From: Natrinema sp. SYSU A 869
GTDB lineage: Archaea; Halobacteriota; Halobacteria; Halobacteriales; Natrialbaceae
Direction: 5' to 3'
Assembly: GCF_019879105.1 (NCBI RefSeq)
Contig: NZ_CP082249.1
Location: 372,001-436,000 of the forward strand
DNA length: 64,000 nucleotides
Part shown: positions 27,573 to 36,363 of the stretch, piece after piece
How the letters are laid out: each line of letters starts with the position of its first letter
How positions within the stretch are numbered: position 1 is the stretch's first letter
Notes under the pieces: generated by a model
The model's input: only the letters and a program-made list of their open reading frames with translations
What the model was told of the DNA's origin: nothing
Database searches by the model: none
Program-made: the position numbers and the translations under genes

Positions 27573-27580
27573 ATAAGTAC
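27573..27580 (+). promoter_or_regulatory. TATA-like box of the ctaA gene
   Basis: ATAAGTAC lies 30 nt before the GTG at 27610 in GC-rich DNA, supporting that GTG as a leaderless start. Confidence 0.45.
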
Positions 27581-27609
27581 GGGCCGTCCTAACCCTCGAC
27601 AGAACGCCC

Positions 27610-28488
27610 GTGTCGTATGACAATCGCACGCCCAACTCGAGGTTTCGGTCGTTGATCGATCGGTTCGGCTTTCCACACCTGCTGAGCGCGACGCTCGTCC
27701 TGGTCGCGGCGACGATTCTGCTCGGTATCGCGGCGAAAGCGACGGGCTCCGGACTGGCCTGTGAAGCCAACTGGCCCCAGTGTGACGCCGGGCCGTACAA
27801 CCTGTTGCCGGGGAGCCTGCCGAGTTTCTACGAGTGGTTCCACCGCTTTGTGGCGATGTTCGCCGGCTTCGCCATCATCGGCTCCGCGCTCGCGGCCTGG
27901 CGACTGCCAGACATTAACCGACGTATCACTGGACTGGTCGCCCTCGGAATGGTGTTGACGCCGGTACAGGTCGTACTCGGCCGCGAAACCGTCCAGCAGT
28001 ACACGATAAACATCCTCTCGCTGCACTTCTGGACGGCCGTACTCATCTTCACGCTGTTCCTCGTCGCCACCGTTTTGGTCTGGGCACCGCGACTGACGGG
28101 GACTCACGTCATCGGCGTGCTTGCGCTCGGAATCGTAGCCTTGCCCGCACACGTCGCCCTCAGTCCAGTCGTCGGCTCCGAGATATCGACGTACTCGCCG
28201 ACGATGCAGATGGCACAGTACGGCGTGACGCTGACGCTGTTGGGTGCGGCCATCGTCGCGACGATGGTCGGTCGCCGTCGCTTTACCGGCCGTGCCCTCG
28301 CACCGTTGCTCGCGGCACCGCCGCTCGTGATCGCCGTGCTTTTCTTCGGTCGCCAAGCGGTCAATCCGGCGCTCGAGCTGCCGTACCTCGTCGCCGCGGC
28401 CGCGCTCTTCTTGACGTTCGTCGCCGGACTCGCGCTCACTCGCGGCGAGGACGCCTCGAATGGGACGGCCGACGCACTCTCGCGGTAG
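27610..28488 (+). CDS. ctaA: Haem A synthase (COX15/CtaA family)
   Basis: A 292-residue membrane protein with eight helices. The first extracytoplasmic loop reads AAKATGSGLACEANWPQCDAG, a CtaA signature, followed by EWFHRFVAMFAG, whose His is a haem ligand; a second conserved His lies in LSLHFWTAVLIF. It oxidises the methyl group of haem O to make haem A for terminal oxidases. The start is GTG, supported by the TATA-like box. No haem O synthase gene is adjacent. Confidence 0.88.
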   Translation: MSYDNRTPNSRFRSLIDRFGFPHLLSATLVLVAATILLGIAAKATGSGLACEANWPQCDAGPYNLLPGSLPSFYEWFHRFVAMFAGFAIIGSALAAWRLPDINRRITGLVALGMVLTPVQVVLGRETVQQYTINILSLHFWTAVLIFTLFLVATVLVWAPRLTGTHVIGVLALGIVALPAHVALSPVVGSEISTYSPTMQMAQYGVTLTLLGAAIVATMVGRRRFTGRALAPLLAAPPLVIAVLFFGRQAVNPALELPYLVAAAALFLTFVAGLALTRGEDASNGTADALSR

Positions 28489-28519
28489 CACCGGGCCGTT
28501 GGGATGCACTCGAGTTATA

Positions 28520-28598
28520 GTATCCACTGAGACGAGTGACACGCTGATTAGACAACTGCCATGCGAGCAGATGTGCGGTGACTGTCAGTGGCTACGAT
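28520..28598. repeat. Dispersed palindromic repeat, copy 2
   Basis: Second copy of the element at 18899-18977, with ends TATCCACTGA and TCAGTGGCTACGATA and the same core words (gagtgacacgct, catgcgagcag, gtgactgtcagt). It lies just after ctaA and just beyond the 3' end of the minus-strand DUF457 gene, so convergent transcripts would both read into it. Confidence 0.7.
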
Positions 28599-28610
28599 AG
28601 CAGACGAAAC

Positions 28611-29102
28611 TCAGCTGAGTGTGACGACGATCGCAGTCCCGGCGAGGACGGCCACGATACCGAGGCCGAACAGTCCGTAGTTAGCGATCGGGTTCGCCGC
28701 CGTCGCCAGGTCGGCGGAGTAGCGACGGCGTGAGAGCGGCCAGAACGGGCAGATGCCCATCGGCGTCAGCGCATCGGCGAGGAGATGGGAGCCGATCGAG
28801 ACGAGTCCGACGAGGAAAGCGAAGGAGACGAATCCGGCATCGGCGAACGCCGAGGAGGCATCGACGAGAACGGCAGCTAGGGCGGCCAGTCCGGCACCGA
28901 CGAGCAGCGCGAACGGGACCGTGTGGGTCGGACCGCGATGGTCGATCAGCGGGAGGCGATGATCGCAGTCGGGCAGCGTCGACAGGCCCACGCAGACGAG
29001 GCCGCCGACGATCGCGATCTCGGCGTGACCCCCTAGGGAAACGGCAGTGCCAACCGGTGCGTACGCCAGGAGTGCACCACCGTAGTGCCCCACCTGATAC
29101 AT
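28611..29102 (-). CDS. DUF457 (YdjM-like) membrane metal-dependent hydrolase
   Basis: From ATG 29102 the protein has about 163 residues and four membrane helices. Conserved polar motifs are LPDCDHRLPLIDHRGPTHTV and SHLLADALTPMGICPFWP; the Asp and His residues suggest a metal site at the membrane face. Family members are called inner-membrane hydrolases, but the reaction is poorly known. The minus-strand TATA box TTTATATTT at 29125-29133 fixes the start; the longer frame to 29144 would include it. Closely resembles the gene at 49.15 kb. Confidence 0.8.
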   Translation of the reverse strand: MYQVGHYGGALLAYAPVGTAVSLGGHAEIAIVGGLVCVGLSTLPDCDHRLPLIDHRGPTHTVPFALLVGAGLAALAAVLVDASSAFADAGFVSFAFLVGLVSIGSHLLADALTPMGICPFWPLSRRRYSADLATAANPIANYGLFGLGIVAVLAGTAIVVTLS

Positions 29103-29238
29103 GTATAACATGAAACGCAAGGTGAAATATAAACCCACCGCCATTCGTCTACCTGTTCCGACCGACTAGCCGAGCGAAGAGAGACTGTGAATCACCGCAA
29201 TCGTCGGGGTTTTGACCACGGATCGCCATCATCCGTGC

Positions 29239-29871
29239 GTGCAAAACGTCACCGACAGGACGAGTAACCCGTTCGGGCTGCGACCGCCGTTCGACCGCTC
29301 CGACCCCGGCGACCGGGCGGCCGTCTTCGGCTACGGTGACGCCAACGCCGACTTTCACGTCATCGGCGACTACCCCGGCGTCTACGGCGGCGAAACCACC
29401 GGTGTCCCCTTCACTGAAACCGAAGACGGGCTCGGCGTCCAGAACGTCTTTCGCGAACTCGGCTTCGCGAGCGGGCCACGGGACGAGCCCATCCTCGAGA
29501 ACAGCTTCTGGAGCTACGTTCACATGTGTACGCTCCCGACGGGACGGGCACCGACCGACGAGGAGTACGCCACCCTCGAGCGGTTCTTCGATGCCGAGCT
29601 TCGAGCGATCAACGCCCACATCCTGCTGCCGGTCGGTGCTCGGGCGACCGATCACGTCCTCCAGGAGTACACGACCCAACGCCGCCGGTTCGATCTCGAT
29701 ATGGCGTCGCTCCACGCCTGCGACATCCGCGGGCGGGGCTTCATGGTTATCCCGATTCAAGAGCCGGTCGAGTGGGTCGACGGCGACCGCGACGCCATCG
29801 TCTCGAAACTCGAGGCGGTGCTCACGAGCGATTACCGGCAGACGAAAGGCGTCGCGACGACAGTCGGCTGA
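29239..29871 (+). CDS. Uracil-DNA glycosylase superfamily protein
   Basis: About 210 residues. FHVIGDYPGVYGGETTGVPFTET resembles the catalytic loop region of family 4-like uracil-DNA glycosylases, and ILLPVGARATDHVLQEY matches the central strand and helix. The four cysteines that hold the iron-sulfur cluster in family 4 are not present, so the class and activity remain open. The GTG at 29239 is preferred over a possible TTG at 29212, because the sequence from VQNVTDRTSNPFG onwards looks like a family start. Its end overlaps the reading-through region of the minus-strand cupin gene. Confidence 0.7.
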   Translation: MQNVTDRTSNPFGLRPPFDRSDPGDRAAVFGYGDANADFHVIGDYPGVYGGETTGVPFTETEDGLGVQNVFRELGFASGPRDEPILENSFWSYVHMCTLPTGRAPTDEEYATLERFFDAELRAINAHILLPVGARATDHVLQEYTTQRRRFDLDMASLHACDIRGRGFMVIPIQEPVEWVDGDRDAIVSKLEAVLTSDYRQTKGVATTVG

Positions 29872-29951
29872 TCGGCCGGTGCGCTAGACTCTTCTTTCGG
29901 CGCGAAGACGACCAGCGCCGTACTGTCGTCGACCGCGTCGGGGGACACGTC

Positions 29952-30647
29952 CTAATCGCCATCGAACTGGACGACATCCCCCGACTCGAGATCGTAGACC
30001 TCGTCACCGAGCGTGAGCTCGATGGCACCGCTGCGGACGGACAGGACGACGTCCGACTCCGGATGGCAGTGTTTGGGGACGCGCTCGTCCGCTGCGAGTT
30101 GCAAGCGGACCGTTCGCGGGCTGTGTTCCTCGAATACCTCTGCGTGGGGCGCTTCCTCGAGGCCCTCGATGGATGTGATGTCGGGCATACGTACACGGAG
30201 ACGGGGTGCGGACTTGTTCCTGCGGACGAACTCGTTCGGGGGCGTCGATATCCCGACGATGGCCGTCCGATCGGTCGTCGTATCGGTCGAACCGGAACCG
30301 GTGAGCGAGCGGCGACAGTCGAGGCACACACCGAGTCTGACGTTGAGCGGGCCCTCGAGCGGACGACCGAGACCGGTACGGATTGGCGCGAGCGGCCGAT
30401 CCGCGAGCGCGAGGAGGCCGATCGCGACCGCGGCGAGTGACTGGCCTGGGAGACCGACGTCGGCCGTGTCTCCGTCACCCAGCTCGTCAAGTCCGACCCG
30501 CGAGTTCCCTTCGGCGGCGTCAATGACTCGAGTGACGGCCGCGAACTCGCACTGGAGGGTATGCGTGAGTTCGTCAATTGGAAGACGATCTAGGTCGGGT
30601 AGCGACCCTCGAGCTGTGTTCGGACCGCTGACCGCCCCGAACGGCAT
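29952..30647 (-). CDS. Cupin-domain protein with N-terminal extension, ended by an early amber codon
   Basis: The C-terminal part, from MPDITSIEGLEEAPHAEVF at 30189, is a small cupin: VPKHCHPESDVVLSVRSGAIELTLGD and YDLESGDVVQF give the beta-barrel and His metal ligands. TAG at 29954-29952 stops it, but the same frame continues as DVSPDAVDDSTALVVFAPKEES, the natural last strand of such cupins. So the gene carries an in-frame nonsense codon. Upstream, 150 or so residues from ATG 30647 have coding-like GC-rich third positions but no recognised fold. A TATA box near 30676-30687 suits this start. The cupin alone could also start at 30189. Confidence 0.55.
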   Translation of the reverse strand: MPFGAVSGPNTARGSLPDLDRLPIDELTHTLQCEFAAVTRVIDAAEGNSRVGLDELGDGDTADVGLPGQSLAAVAIGLLALADRPLAPIRTGLGRPLEGPLNVRLGVCLDCRRSLTGSGSTDTTTDRTAIVGISTPPNEFVRRNKSAPRLRVRMPDITSIEGLEEAPHAEVFEEHSPRTVRLQLAADERVPKHCHPESDVVLSVRSGAIELTLGDEVYDLESGDVVQFDGD

Positions 30648-30675
30648 TATGACTACCACTCTGACTGTCTGTTTT

Positions 30676-30687
30676 ACTAATATATAT
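30676..30687. promoter_or_regulatory. Divergent TATA region between cupin and HtrA genes
   Basis: ACTAATATATAT is the only A/T-rich block between the minus-strand ATG at 30647 and the plus-strand ATG at 30719, about 30 nt from each. It can serve both directions and argues against the plus-strand ATG at 30686, which lies inside it. Confidence 0.5.
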
Positions 30688-30718
30688 GCCGGTCGAGTCG
30701 AAAGGTTCGAACGAACCA

Positions 30719-31798
30719 ATGACTGCTACCTGGAGACAGTTGCTCAGGTATAGCAGCAGCGTACTGATCGCCGGGCTTGTCGGCTATACTGCAAACCCGA
30801 ACCCATCGGATCCGGAATCGACTGACGACACACAGAACGAATCGGCTTCCGTGACGGCCGACACTACGTATGCGTCGGTCTACGAGGAGGTGATCGACTC
30901 GGTCGTCATGATTCGGACGGCACAGGGACGGGGCACCGGGTTCGTCTTCGATGACGCACATATCGTCACGAACGCCCACGTCATCGGCCGATCGACCGCG
31001 GTCGATGTACGGTTCAACGAGGGGCAGTGGCGGTCGGGAACGGTCGTCGGAACAGACCCACACAGCGATCTGGCTGCAGTCGCGATCGACGACGTACCGT
31101 CGTCCGCGACGCCGATCCCGTTCGTCGACGACCAACCGCGTGTTGGGCAAGAAGTCGTTGCGATCGGGAACCCGTTCGATCTTGAGGGAACGGTCACAAC
31201 GGGGATCGTCAGCGGGACCGACCGATCGATCCCGGCACCGACTGGGTACAGCATCCCCGACGCGATCCAGACCGACGCCGCGGTCAACCCCGGCAACAGC
31301 GGTGGCCCGCTACTGACCCTCGACGGTCGCGTCGCGGCGGTCATCAACTCGGGCGGCGGGGACAACATCGCCTTCGGCATCTCCGCGGCGCTGACCGAAC
31401 GCGTCGTCTCGGAACTCGTCGAGACCGGTGACTACGATCACGCCTACACGGGCGTCTCCGTTACCGACGTGACGCCCGACATCGCGACGGCCAACGATCT
31501 TGCGGAATCGCGCGGCCTGCTCGTCGTCGAAGTCGTCGATGGCGGTCCCGCAGCGAGGATCCTCGAGCCCAGCGACGATGCGCGTTACGGCGACCACGGG
31601 CGGCTCCCGGTCGGCGGGGACGTCATCCTCGCGATCGATGGCACGGAGCTACCGACCGAAGAAGATCTGGGACGGTATCTGGCCCTCGAGACGCGGCCGG
31701 GCGAAACTGTCGACCTGACGATCGTTCGTAACGGCTCCGAACGGACCGTCTCGCTCGAACTCGAGAGCCGTCCAATGCGCCGTGGGCCGTATCGATAG
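30719..31798 (+). CDS. HtrA/DegP-type serine protease with PDZ domain
   Basis: A 359-residue exported or membrane-anchored protease. The N-terminus has a short hydrophobic stretch (SSSVLIAGLVGYTA), then a Ser/Thr/Asp linker. The trypsin-like domain has catalytic His87 (TNAHVIG), Asp117 (PHSDLAAV) and Ser194 (GNSGGPLL). A PDZ domain follows (about 240-345) with YTGVSVTDVTPD and PVGGDVILAIDGTEL. It degrades or refolds damaged envelope proteins under stress. There is no lipobox Cys. Divergent from the cupin gene with a shared promoter region. Confidence 0.92.
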   Translation: MTATWRQLLRYSSSVLIAGLVGYTANPNPSDPESTDDTQNESASVTADTTYASVYEEVIDSVVMIRTAQGRGTGFVFDDAHIVTNAHVIGRSTAVDVRFNEGQWRSGTVVGTDPHSDLAAVAIDDVPSSATPIPFVDDQPRVGQEVVAIGNPFDLEGTVTTGIVSGTDRSIPAPTGYSIPDAIQTDAAVNPGNSGGPLLTLDGRVAAVINSGGGDNIAFGISAALTERVVSELVETGDYDHAYTGVSVTDVTPDIATANDLAESRGLLVVEVVDGGPAARILEPSDDARYGDHGRLPVGGDVILAIDGTELPTEEDLGRYLALETRPGETVDLTIVRNGSERTVSLELESRPMRRGPYR

Positions 31799-31961
31799 GC
31801 GACGTCGACCATTCATTGGAAGCTGCTCGCGATCGCGTCCCGCTGGTCGGCTACTGTGCGAGACCATTTAAATAGTAACTCGGAACATGTTCTCGAGACT
31901 TCCCGATTCGTAAAAACCGCCTTCTCTCGTTATACACCGGCCCTTCGTAGGACCAGTTGTC

Positions 31962-33119
31962 ATGAGTGATCGAATCGGTGCACCCGGACTGGGGGTATCG
32001 CGACGCGAATTCGTTGCTGCGACCGGTGGGGCAGCGGCACTGACCGGCCTGGCCGGTTGTACGAGTGGGGGACGCAACAGGACTCGCAGCCGGAGGAGCC
32101 GTCCGAGGGGTCGTCGGATTCGTCGGAACCCGCATTCCCGTGGACGAGTTCCCCGGAGGTCGTGCAGGTCAACGAGCAGGGCGGCAGCGTGACGTTGCAG
32201 TCGGTGACGGCCCAACACGCCGTTCACCCGATGGACTCGATGGGGGGGTCCGGTGGAACTCCCGCAGGTCTGGGCGTTCAAGGCCGACGACGGGAAACCG
32301 AGCGTTCCCGGGCCGATCCTCCGGACGACCGAGGGCAACGATATGGAAGTGACGTTGGACAATACGGGCAACAACCACCCCCACACGCTGCACTTCCACG
32401 GCGCGCGGAAGACTTGGGAGAACGACGGCGTGCCTACGACGACGGGCATCATGGTCAACCCTGGCGAGAAACACACCTACACGATTCCGGCGAACGTCCC
32501 GGGGACCCACCTCTACCACTGCCACTACCAGACCCATCGCCACATCGACATGGGGATGTACGGCATTTTCCGTGTTGATCCGAAGGGATACGAGCCCGCG
32601 GACAAGGAGTACTTCTTCACGCTGAAGGACTGGGACTCCCGCGTGAACCGGCAGTTCGCCGGCGAGGACGTCGACTACAGTCCCCGCAATCGCAACCCAG
32701 ACGTGTTCACGATCAACGGAAAGAGCCTCCCGCGAACGCTCCACCCCGAGGAGGGGTCGCCGATCATCGTCGATCACGGCGACACCGTCCGCCTCCATAT
32801 GGTCAACGCGGGCTACATGTCCCACCCGATGCACACGCACAACCACCGGTTCCGTCTCGTCGAGAAAGACGGCGGCCAGATCCCCGAGGCGGCCCAGTAC
32901 GAACAGGACGTTACCAACATCGCCCCCGCGGAACGCCACACCGTCGAGTTCGAGGCCAACGCCGACCCCGGCATCTACCTCATGCACTGTCACAAGGTCA
33001 ACCACGCGATGAACGGGGAGTCCTATCCCGGCGGAATGGTCAACGGCATCGTCTACCGCGATGCCATGGACACCGACGTCTTCGCGGATCTCATGGAGTA
33101 CGCCGGCTACGAGGGCTGA
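31962..33119 (+). CDS. Two-domain multicopper oxidase, with two compensating frameshifts
   Basis: The start MSDRIGAPGLGVSRREFVAA has a twin-arginine motif (SRREFV) and lipobox (LAGC). At a five-G run (32067-32071) the frame shifts, continues as TQQDSQPEEPSEGSSDS and AFPWTSSPEVVQVNE, then shifts back at a seven-G run (32242-32248) into VELPQVWAFKADDG. The cupredoxin domains carry all copper motifs: HPHTLHFHG, GTHLYHCHYQTHRH, HPMHTHNH and LMHCHKVNHAMNG. One missing and one extra G restore the frame, so an error in the sequence is likely. The enzyme would oxidise metals, phenols or nitrogen compounds outside the cell. It resembles small laccases and NirK-like oxidases. Confidence 0.8.
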
Positions 33120-33244
33120 CCTCGGACCAGACTTGAACGAAAACAATTTTCACTGCGGCAATTTCGGTCTGTTGGACGGCGATACACCGGAACACTGTGA
33201 CCGTTACCCCCACTGCGACTACCGCCGAGACAGTCGTGGCGATA

Positions 33245-33508
33245 TCAGGTCCGCCTTTCCGTCCCCGCCCGACCGTCCGAGCCGCCGGTTGCCGGTCGCA
33301 CATCGTCGAGTCGTCGATACCCGGCGGCAGTAATATCGTACCGACGGCAGCCAATCGATCGAGTCGCGTCCTCGTCGTGAAGCCGTTCGCATGCATGGTC
33401 GACTGCAACCGGGTGTTCGTCAATTACTGCGGCGAGATCGACGACGTAGGATGGACCCTCATCGGCGAGCGTCTCGAGTATCGTCTCCTCGAGTTCGTCA
33501 CGGCTCAT
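33245..33508 (-). CDS. Small winged-helix protein coupled to TFB
   Basis: An 87-residue protein beginning MSRDELEETILETLADEGPS, followed by VVDLAAVIDEHPVAVDHACERLHDE and YDITAAGYRRL. This is the helix-turn-helix plus wing pattern of a DNA-binding domain. Its ATG overlaps the TFB stop codon (ATGA), so translation is coupled to that of the general transcription factor. That pairing suggests a gene-specific partner or modulator of the TFB, which is inference. The last 15 residues are disordered. Confidence 0.65.
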   Translation of the reverse strand: MSRDELEETILETLADEGPSYVVDLAAVIDEHPVAVDHACERLHDEDATRSIGCRRYDITAAGYRRLDDVRPATGGSDGRAGTERRT

Positions 33509-34479
33509 TGACGGTCCCGAACCTCCTCGTAGGCGTCTAAGAGTTCTCGGTACCGGTTCCTGACCGTCACCGAACTGACGCCGGTCTCCTCGCCGACGGT
33601 CGCCTGCGTGACTCGTTCGTTCGTCAGCCGCGCCGCACCGTAGATCGCCGCCGCCGCCAACCCGGCAGGACTCCGCCCGCTGTGGAGGCCGCGGGCCTTA
33701 GCCGCCTCGAGGATCTTCCGAGCCAGCCGTTCGGCGTCATCACTCACCTCGAGTTCGGATGCGTACTGGGGGAGATAGTGGATCGGATCGGCGGGTTCGA
33801 TCCGTAAGCCCAACTCGCTCGAGAGGTACCGATACGCCCGCTGGACGGGGAGTTTCTCGACGCGACTCACCGATTCGAACACGACGAGCGTCCGAGGGGT
33901 GCCGTGTTGCCGGGCGGCTGCGTATAGGCAAGCGGTCGCCATCGCCTCGATTGACCGACCGGGTAACAGCCCCTCGTCGACGGCACGACGGTACAGGACG
34001 CCAGCCGTTTCACGACACGGCTCCGGCAGGCCGAGCGCCGACGCCATGCGTTCGATCTCGCCGAAGGCCTGTTTCAGGTTTCGTTCCTGTGCGTTCTTCG
34101 AGGTGAACCGCTCGTTCCAGGTCCGCAACCGCTGGAGCCGTTCGCGCTTGCGTCCCGAAACCCGGTTGCCGTATGCGTCTTCGTCTCGCCAGCCGATCGT
34201 CGTACTCAGACCCTTGTCGTGTCTGATCGACGATACCGGCGGCCCGACCCGTCGGCCCTCACCGTCGTCGTCGAGGTTTCGCCATTCAGGGCCGTAATCG
34301 ATCGCGTCCGTGTCGAGGACGAGTCCACACTCCGCACACGCTCGCTCGCCGTGTTCCTCATCATGACGGATCGAGCCTGCGCATTCCGGACACTCCGACC
34401 CCCGTCGCTCGGGAGTGATGTCGCGCTCTCCGTTCCGGGTCGATCCCTCGGCAGCCGTATCGACGGTCGTCTGACTCAT
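33505..34479 (-). CDS. tfb: Transcription initiation factor IIB (TFB)
   Basis: From MSQTTVDTAA the protein has 324 residues. A zinc ribbon carries Cys30, Cys33, Cys48 and Cys51 (CPECAGS, CAECGLVLD). The B-reader and linker follow (GPEWRN, then KGLSTTIGWRDEDAYG). Two cyclin repeats are present (about 120-205 and 215-300), the last with a recognition helix for BRE (VGEETGVSSVTVRNRYREL). TFB bridges TBP and RNA polymerase. Haloarchaea have several paralogues that steer different gene sets; this one is coupled to a small winged-helix gene. The upstream ATG at 34503 is less likely. Confidence 0.95.
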   Translation of the reverse strand: MSQTTVDTAAEGSTRNGERDITPERRGSECPECAGSIRHDEEHGERACAECGLVLDTDAIDYGPEWRNLDDDGEGRRVGPPVSSIRHDKGLSTTIGWRDEDAYGNRVSGRKRERLQRLRTWNERFTSKNAQERNLKQAFGEIERMASALGLPEPCRETAGVLYRRAVDEGLLPGRSIEAMATACLYAAARQHGTPRTLVVFESVSRVEKLPVQRAYRYLSSELGLRIEPADPIHYLPQYASELEVSDDAERLARKILEAAKARGLHSGRSPAGLAAAAIYGAARLTNERVTQATVGEETGVSSVTVRNRYRELLDAYEEVRDRQ

Positions 34480-34672
34480 TGGTCTCTCTCCGCCGGAGTC
34501 CATGCCCCGGCCGTGTGATTCCTTCGCTTGGATTGCAGTGGAGCGAGGGTATCAACGACCGGCGGATTCCCACCGCGTGGGAACGGCCGTCGGCGTTCTT
34601 CTCTCTCGGAATCATGTCGATTGATCTCGAGAGCAACAACGTTTATTCGCACCGAGCCGACAGCACAGATCG

Positions 34673-35083
34673 ATGGACCACGACGGTGATCGAACTGGAG
34701 CCAACGGCCACCCCGACCTCGAGGCCGACGACGACCGCGTCGCACTCGGTTTGGCATTGCTCGCCCACCTCGAGCACGAATCGCTCTCGCTGGCCGATGC
34801 CGTCGACCGGATCGAGACGGTCACGAGCGATCCGACGGTGACGCGGACGATCCTCGACGAGGCCGAACTCCGCGGCATCATCGAGCGCGACGACGGTATC
34901 ATCCGTCCGAAGAGCCGCCAGTACGTTCGCTTCGAGCAGGACGTCATCACGAAAGACGGGGAGTTCTCTTGTCGGCGCTGTGGCTCCAGCCTCTCGACTG
35001 GCCACTTCATTAAACTTGAGGCCGGAGAACTCGGCCCCTTCGGCTCCTCGTGTATTCGAAAAGTGACCGGCCGGGACGGCTAG
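34673..35083 (+). CDS. DUF5830 family protein with zinc-ribbon-like C-terminus
   Basis: A 136-residue protein. The first part is helical and winged-helix-like (VALGLALLAHLEHESLSLADAV, then TRTILDEAELRGIIERDDG). The C-terminal part, FSCRRCGSSLSTG with GPFGSSCIRKVTG, has Cys100, Cys103 and Cys127 in positions suited to zinc binding. Together they match haloarchaeal DUF5830, which is of unknown function and may bind nucleic acid. Its stop TAG overlaps, in the palindrome CTAG, the stop of the convergent gene. Confidence 0.8.
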   Translation: MDHDGDRTGANGHPDLEADDDRVALGLALLAHLEHESLSLADAVDRIETVTSDPTVTRTILDEAELRGIIERDDGIIRPKSRQYVRFEQDVITKDGEFSCRRCGSSLSTGHFIKLEAGELGPFGSSCIRKVTGRDG

Positions 35084-36261
35084 CGACCCTGCCGGAGTTC
35101 CGCGATCAACTGCTCGATCGTCTGCTGTTGTTGCTCGATGACCTCGCTCTGGCGGTCGACCGCGGCCTCGAGCGAGTCAAGTCGCTCGAGGAGTTCGGGA
35201 TCTGTCTCGGTCGCGACCGCCGAGCCGTTCGGGTCCGAGTCCGCCGCGACGGCATCGCCGGCTGCCGACGCATCCGTCTCGGCGGCCTCGAAAACCGATC
35301 CCGTCTCTGCCTCCGTGGCCGCTGTCGTGTCGTCGTCACGGTCGGGCGTGTGGTCGTCGGTCGCCGACGCTGTTCGTGATGTCGACCGGGCCGACTGGCT
35401 ATCGCTCCCGTCGGTTCCCGTCGTCGCCGAATGGGTGTCAGCGGCCGCAGTATCGTCTCTGCCACCGTTCGCGAGCGGGTCGGACGACCCCGTACTCCCC
35501 GCACCAGTCGTCGGCTCGGCGTTTACGTCGTGATCGTCGGGTTTGGGCGGGTCGGCATCGAGCGGATCCACACCGCCGCCGAAGTCGACCGAACCCTCGC
35601 TACTGGCTGCCGACTCGTCGTCCTCACCGACCGCTTCGTTGAGTTCCTCGAGCGAGCCGACGTCGTGGTAGTCGAACAGCGCCCGCTTGAGCCGTTCCCG
35701 GAGGTCGTTCGCCTGCTCGTTCGGGGCCTTGATCCGCTGGGGCCGACCGTTGGCCGTGAGGACGATCTGCGTGGCGACGCTCCCGTCCTCGAAATCCAGA
35801 TTGGTCACGTCGCCGAAGTGATACTCCTCGTAATCCCCGTCCCAAACCGCACCGCCGATGTGCTTGACGAGTCGATCGCTCGTGATGATGAGCGTTAACT
35901 CGCTAAAGCGGTAGGTCTTGACGACCGTCTCGCCCGGGTCGGAGATCCCGTTCCCATTCAATACGCCAGCGAGGACGGGGTGAAGCACGTCGTCGGTCTT
36001 CCCGCCGGGAACTGTAAAGGTTTGCTCGCCGTCGAGGGCGTACTCGAGAGTGAATTTCGTCTTGCGTCGGCCCTCGGAAATGGTCAGCCGGTCGGCGTCG
36101 TGGGGGAATTCGTCTGCCGATTCGTCGCTCAGGAGCCCGTCGGCGCGATAGACGATCGTCCTCGTGGGGGTGATGAAGAGTTCGTCGTCACTGCCAAGAG
36201 AGACTCGCGCCGCGATCTCCTCGCCATCGAGAGTAGACTGGACGATACCGGGAACGCTCAT
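35080..36261 (-). CDS. DUF7115-domain protein with C-terminal coiled coil
   Basis: From MSVPGIVQSTLDGEEIAARV (ATG 36261) the protein has 393 residues. The N-terminal 215 residues form the conserved domain: FITPTRTIVYRADGLLSDES, then RRKTKFTLEYALDGEQTFTV and SELTLIITSDRLVKHIGG, resembling two PH-like beta modules. A 130-residue disordered acidic Ser/Thr/Asp stretch follows. The end is a coiled coil (LLERLDSLEAAVDRQSEVIE and QQQTIEQLIAEL). I recognise it as the haloarchaeal DUF7115 family; role unknown, perhaps a membrane or scaffold adaptor. The frame upstream of 36261 is not used because the domain starts here. Confidence 0.75.
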   Translation of the reverse strand: MSVPGIVQSTLDGEEIAARVSLGSDDELFITPTRTIVYRADGLLSDESADEFPHDADRLTISEGRRKTKFTLEYALDGEQTFTVPGGKTDDVLHPVLAGVLNGNGISDPGETVVKTYRFSELTLIITSDRLVKHIGGAVWDGDYEEYHFGDVTNLDFEDGSVATQIVLTANGRPQRIKAPNEQANDLRERLKRALFDYHDVGSLEELNEAVGEDDESAASSEGSVDFGGGVDPLDADPPKPDDHDVNAEPTTGAGSTGSSDPLANGGRDDTAAADTHSATTGTDGSDSQSARSTSRTASATDDHTPDRDDDTTAATEAETGSVFEAAETDASAAGDAVAADSDPNGSAVATETDPELLERLDSLEAAVDRQSEVIEQQQQTIEQLIAELRQGR

Positions 36262-36363
36262 GCAGCCGAGTTCGTAATACCGTGTGATAAATCCGTGGGT
36301 CCACGTTGCATAGCGACTCCGAATACAAAGCTTAAAGAAACACACCACACTACTCGTAATCGA

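Noticed and set aside
29239-29871. Family 4 iron-sulfur uracil-DNA glycosylase
   Set aside because: The four cysteines needed for the cluster are not present; only superfamily membership is claimed.
30686-30719. Earlier ATG for the HtrA protease
   Set aside because: It lies within the divergent TATA box; the ATG at 30719 has proper promoter spacing.
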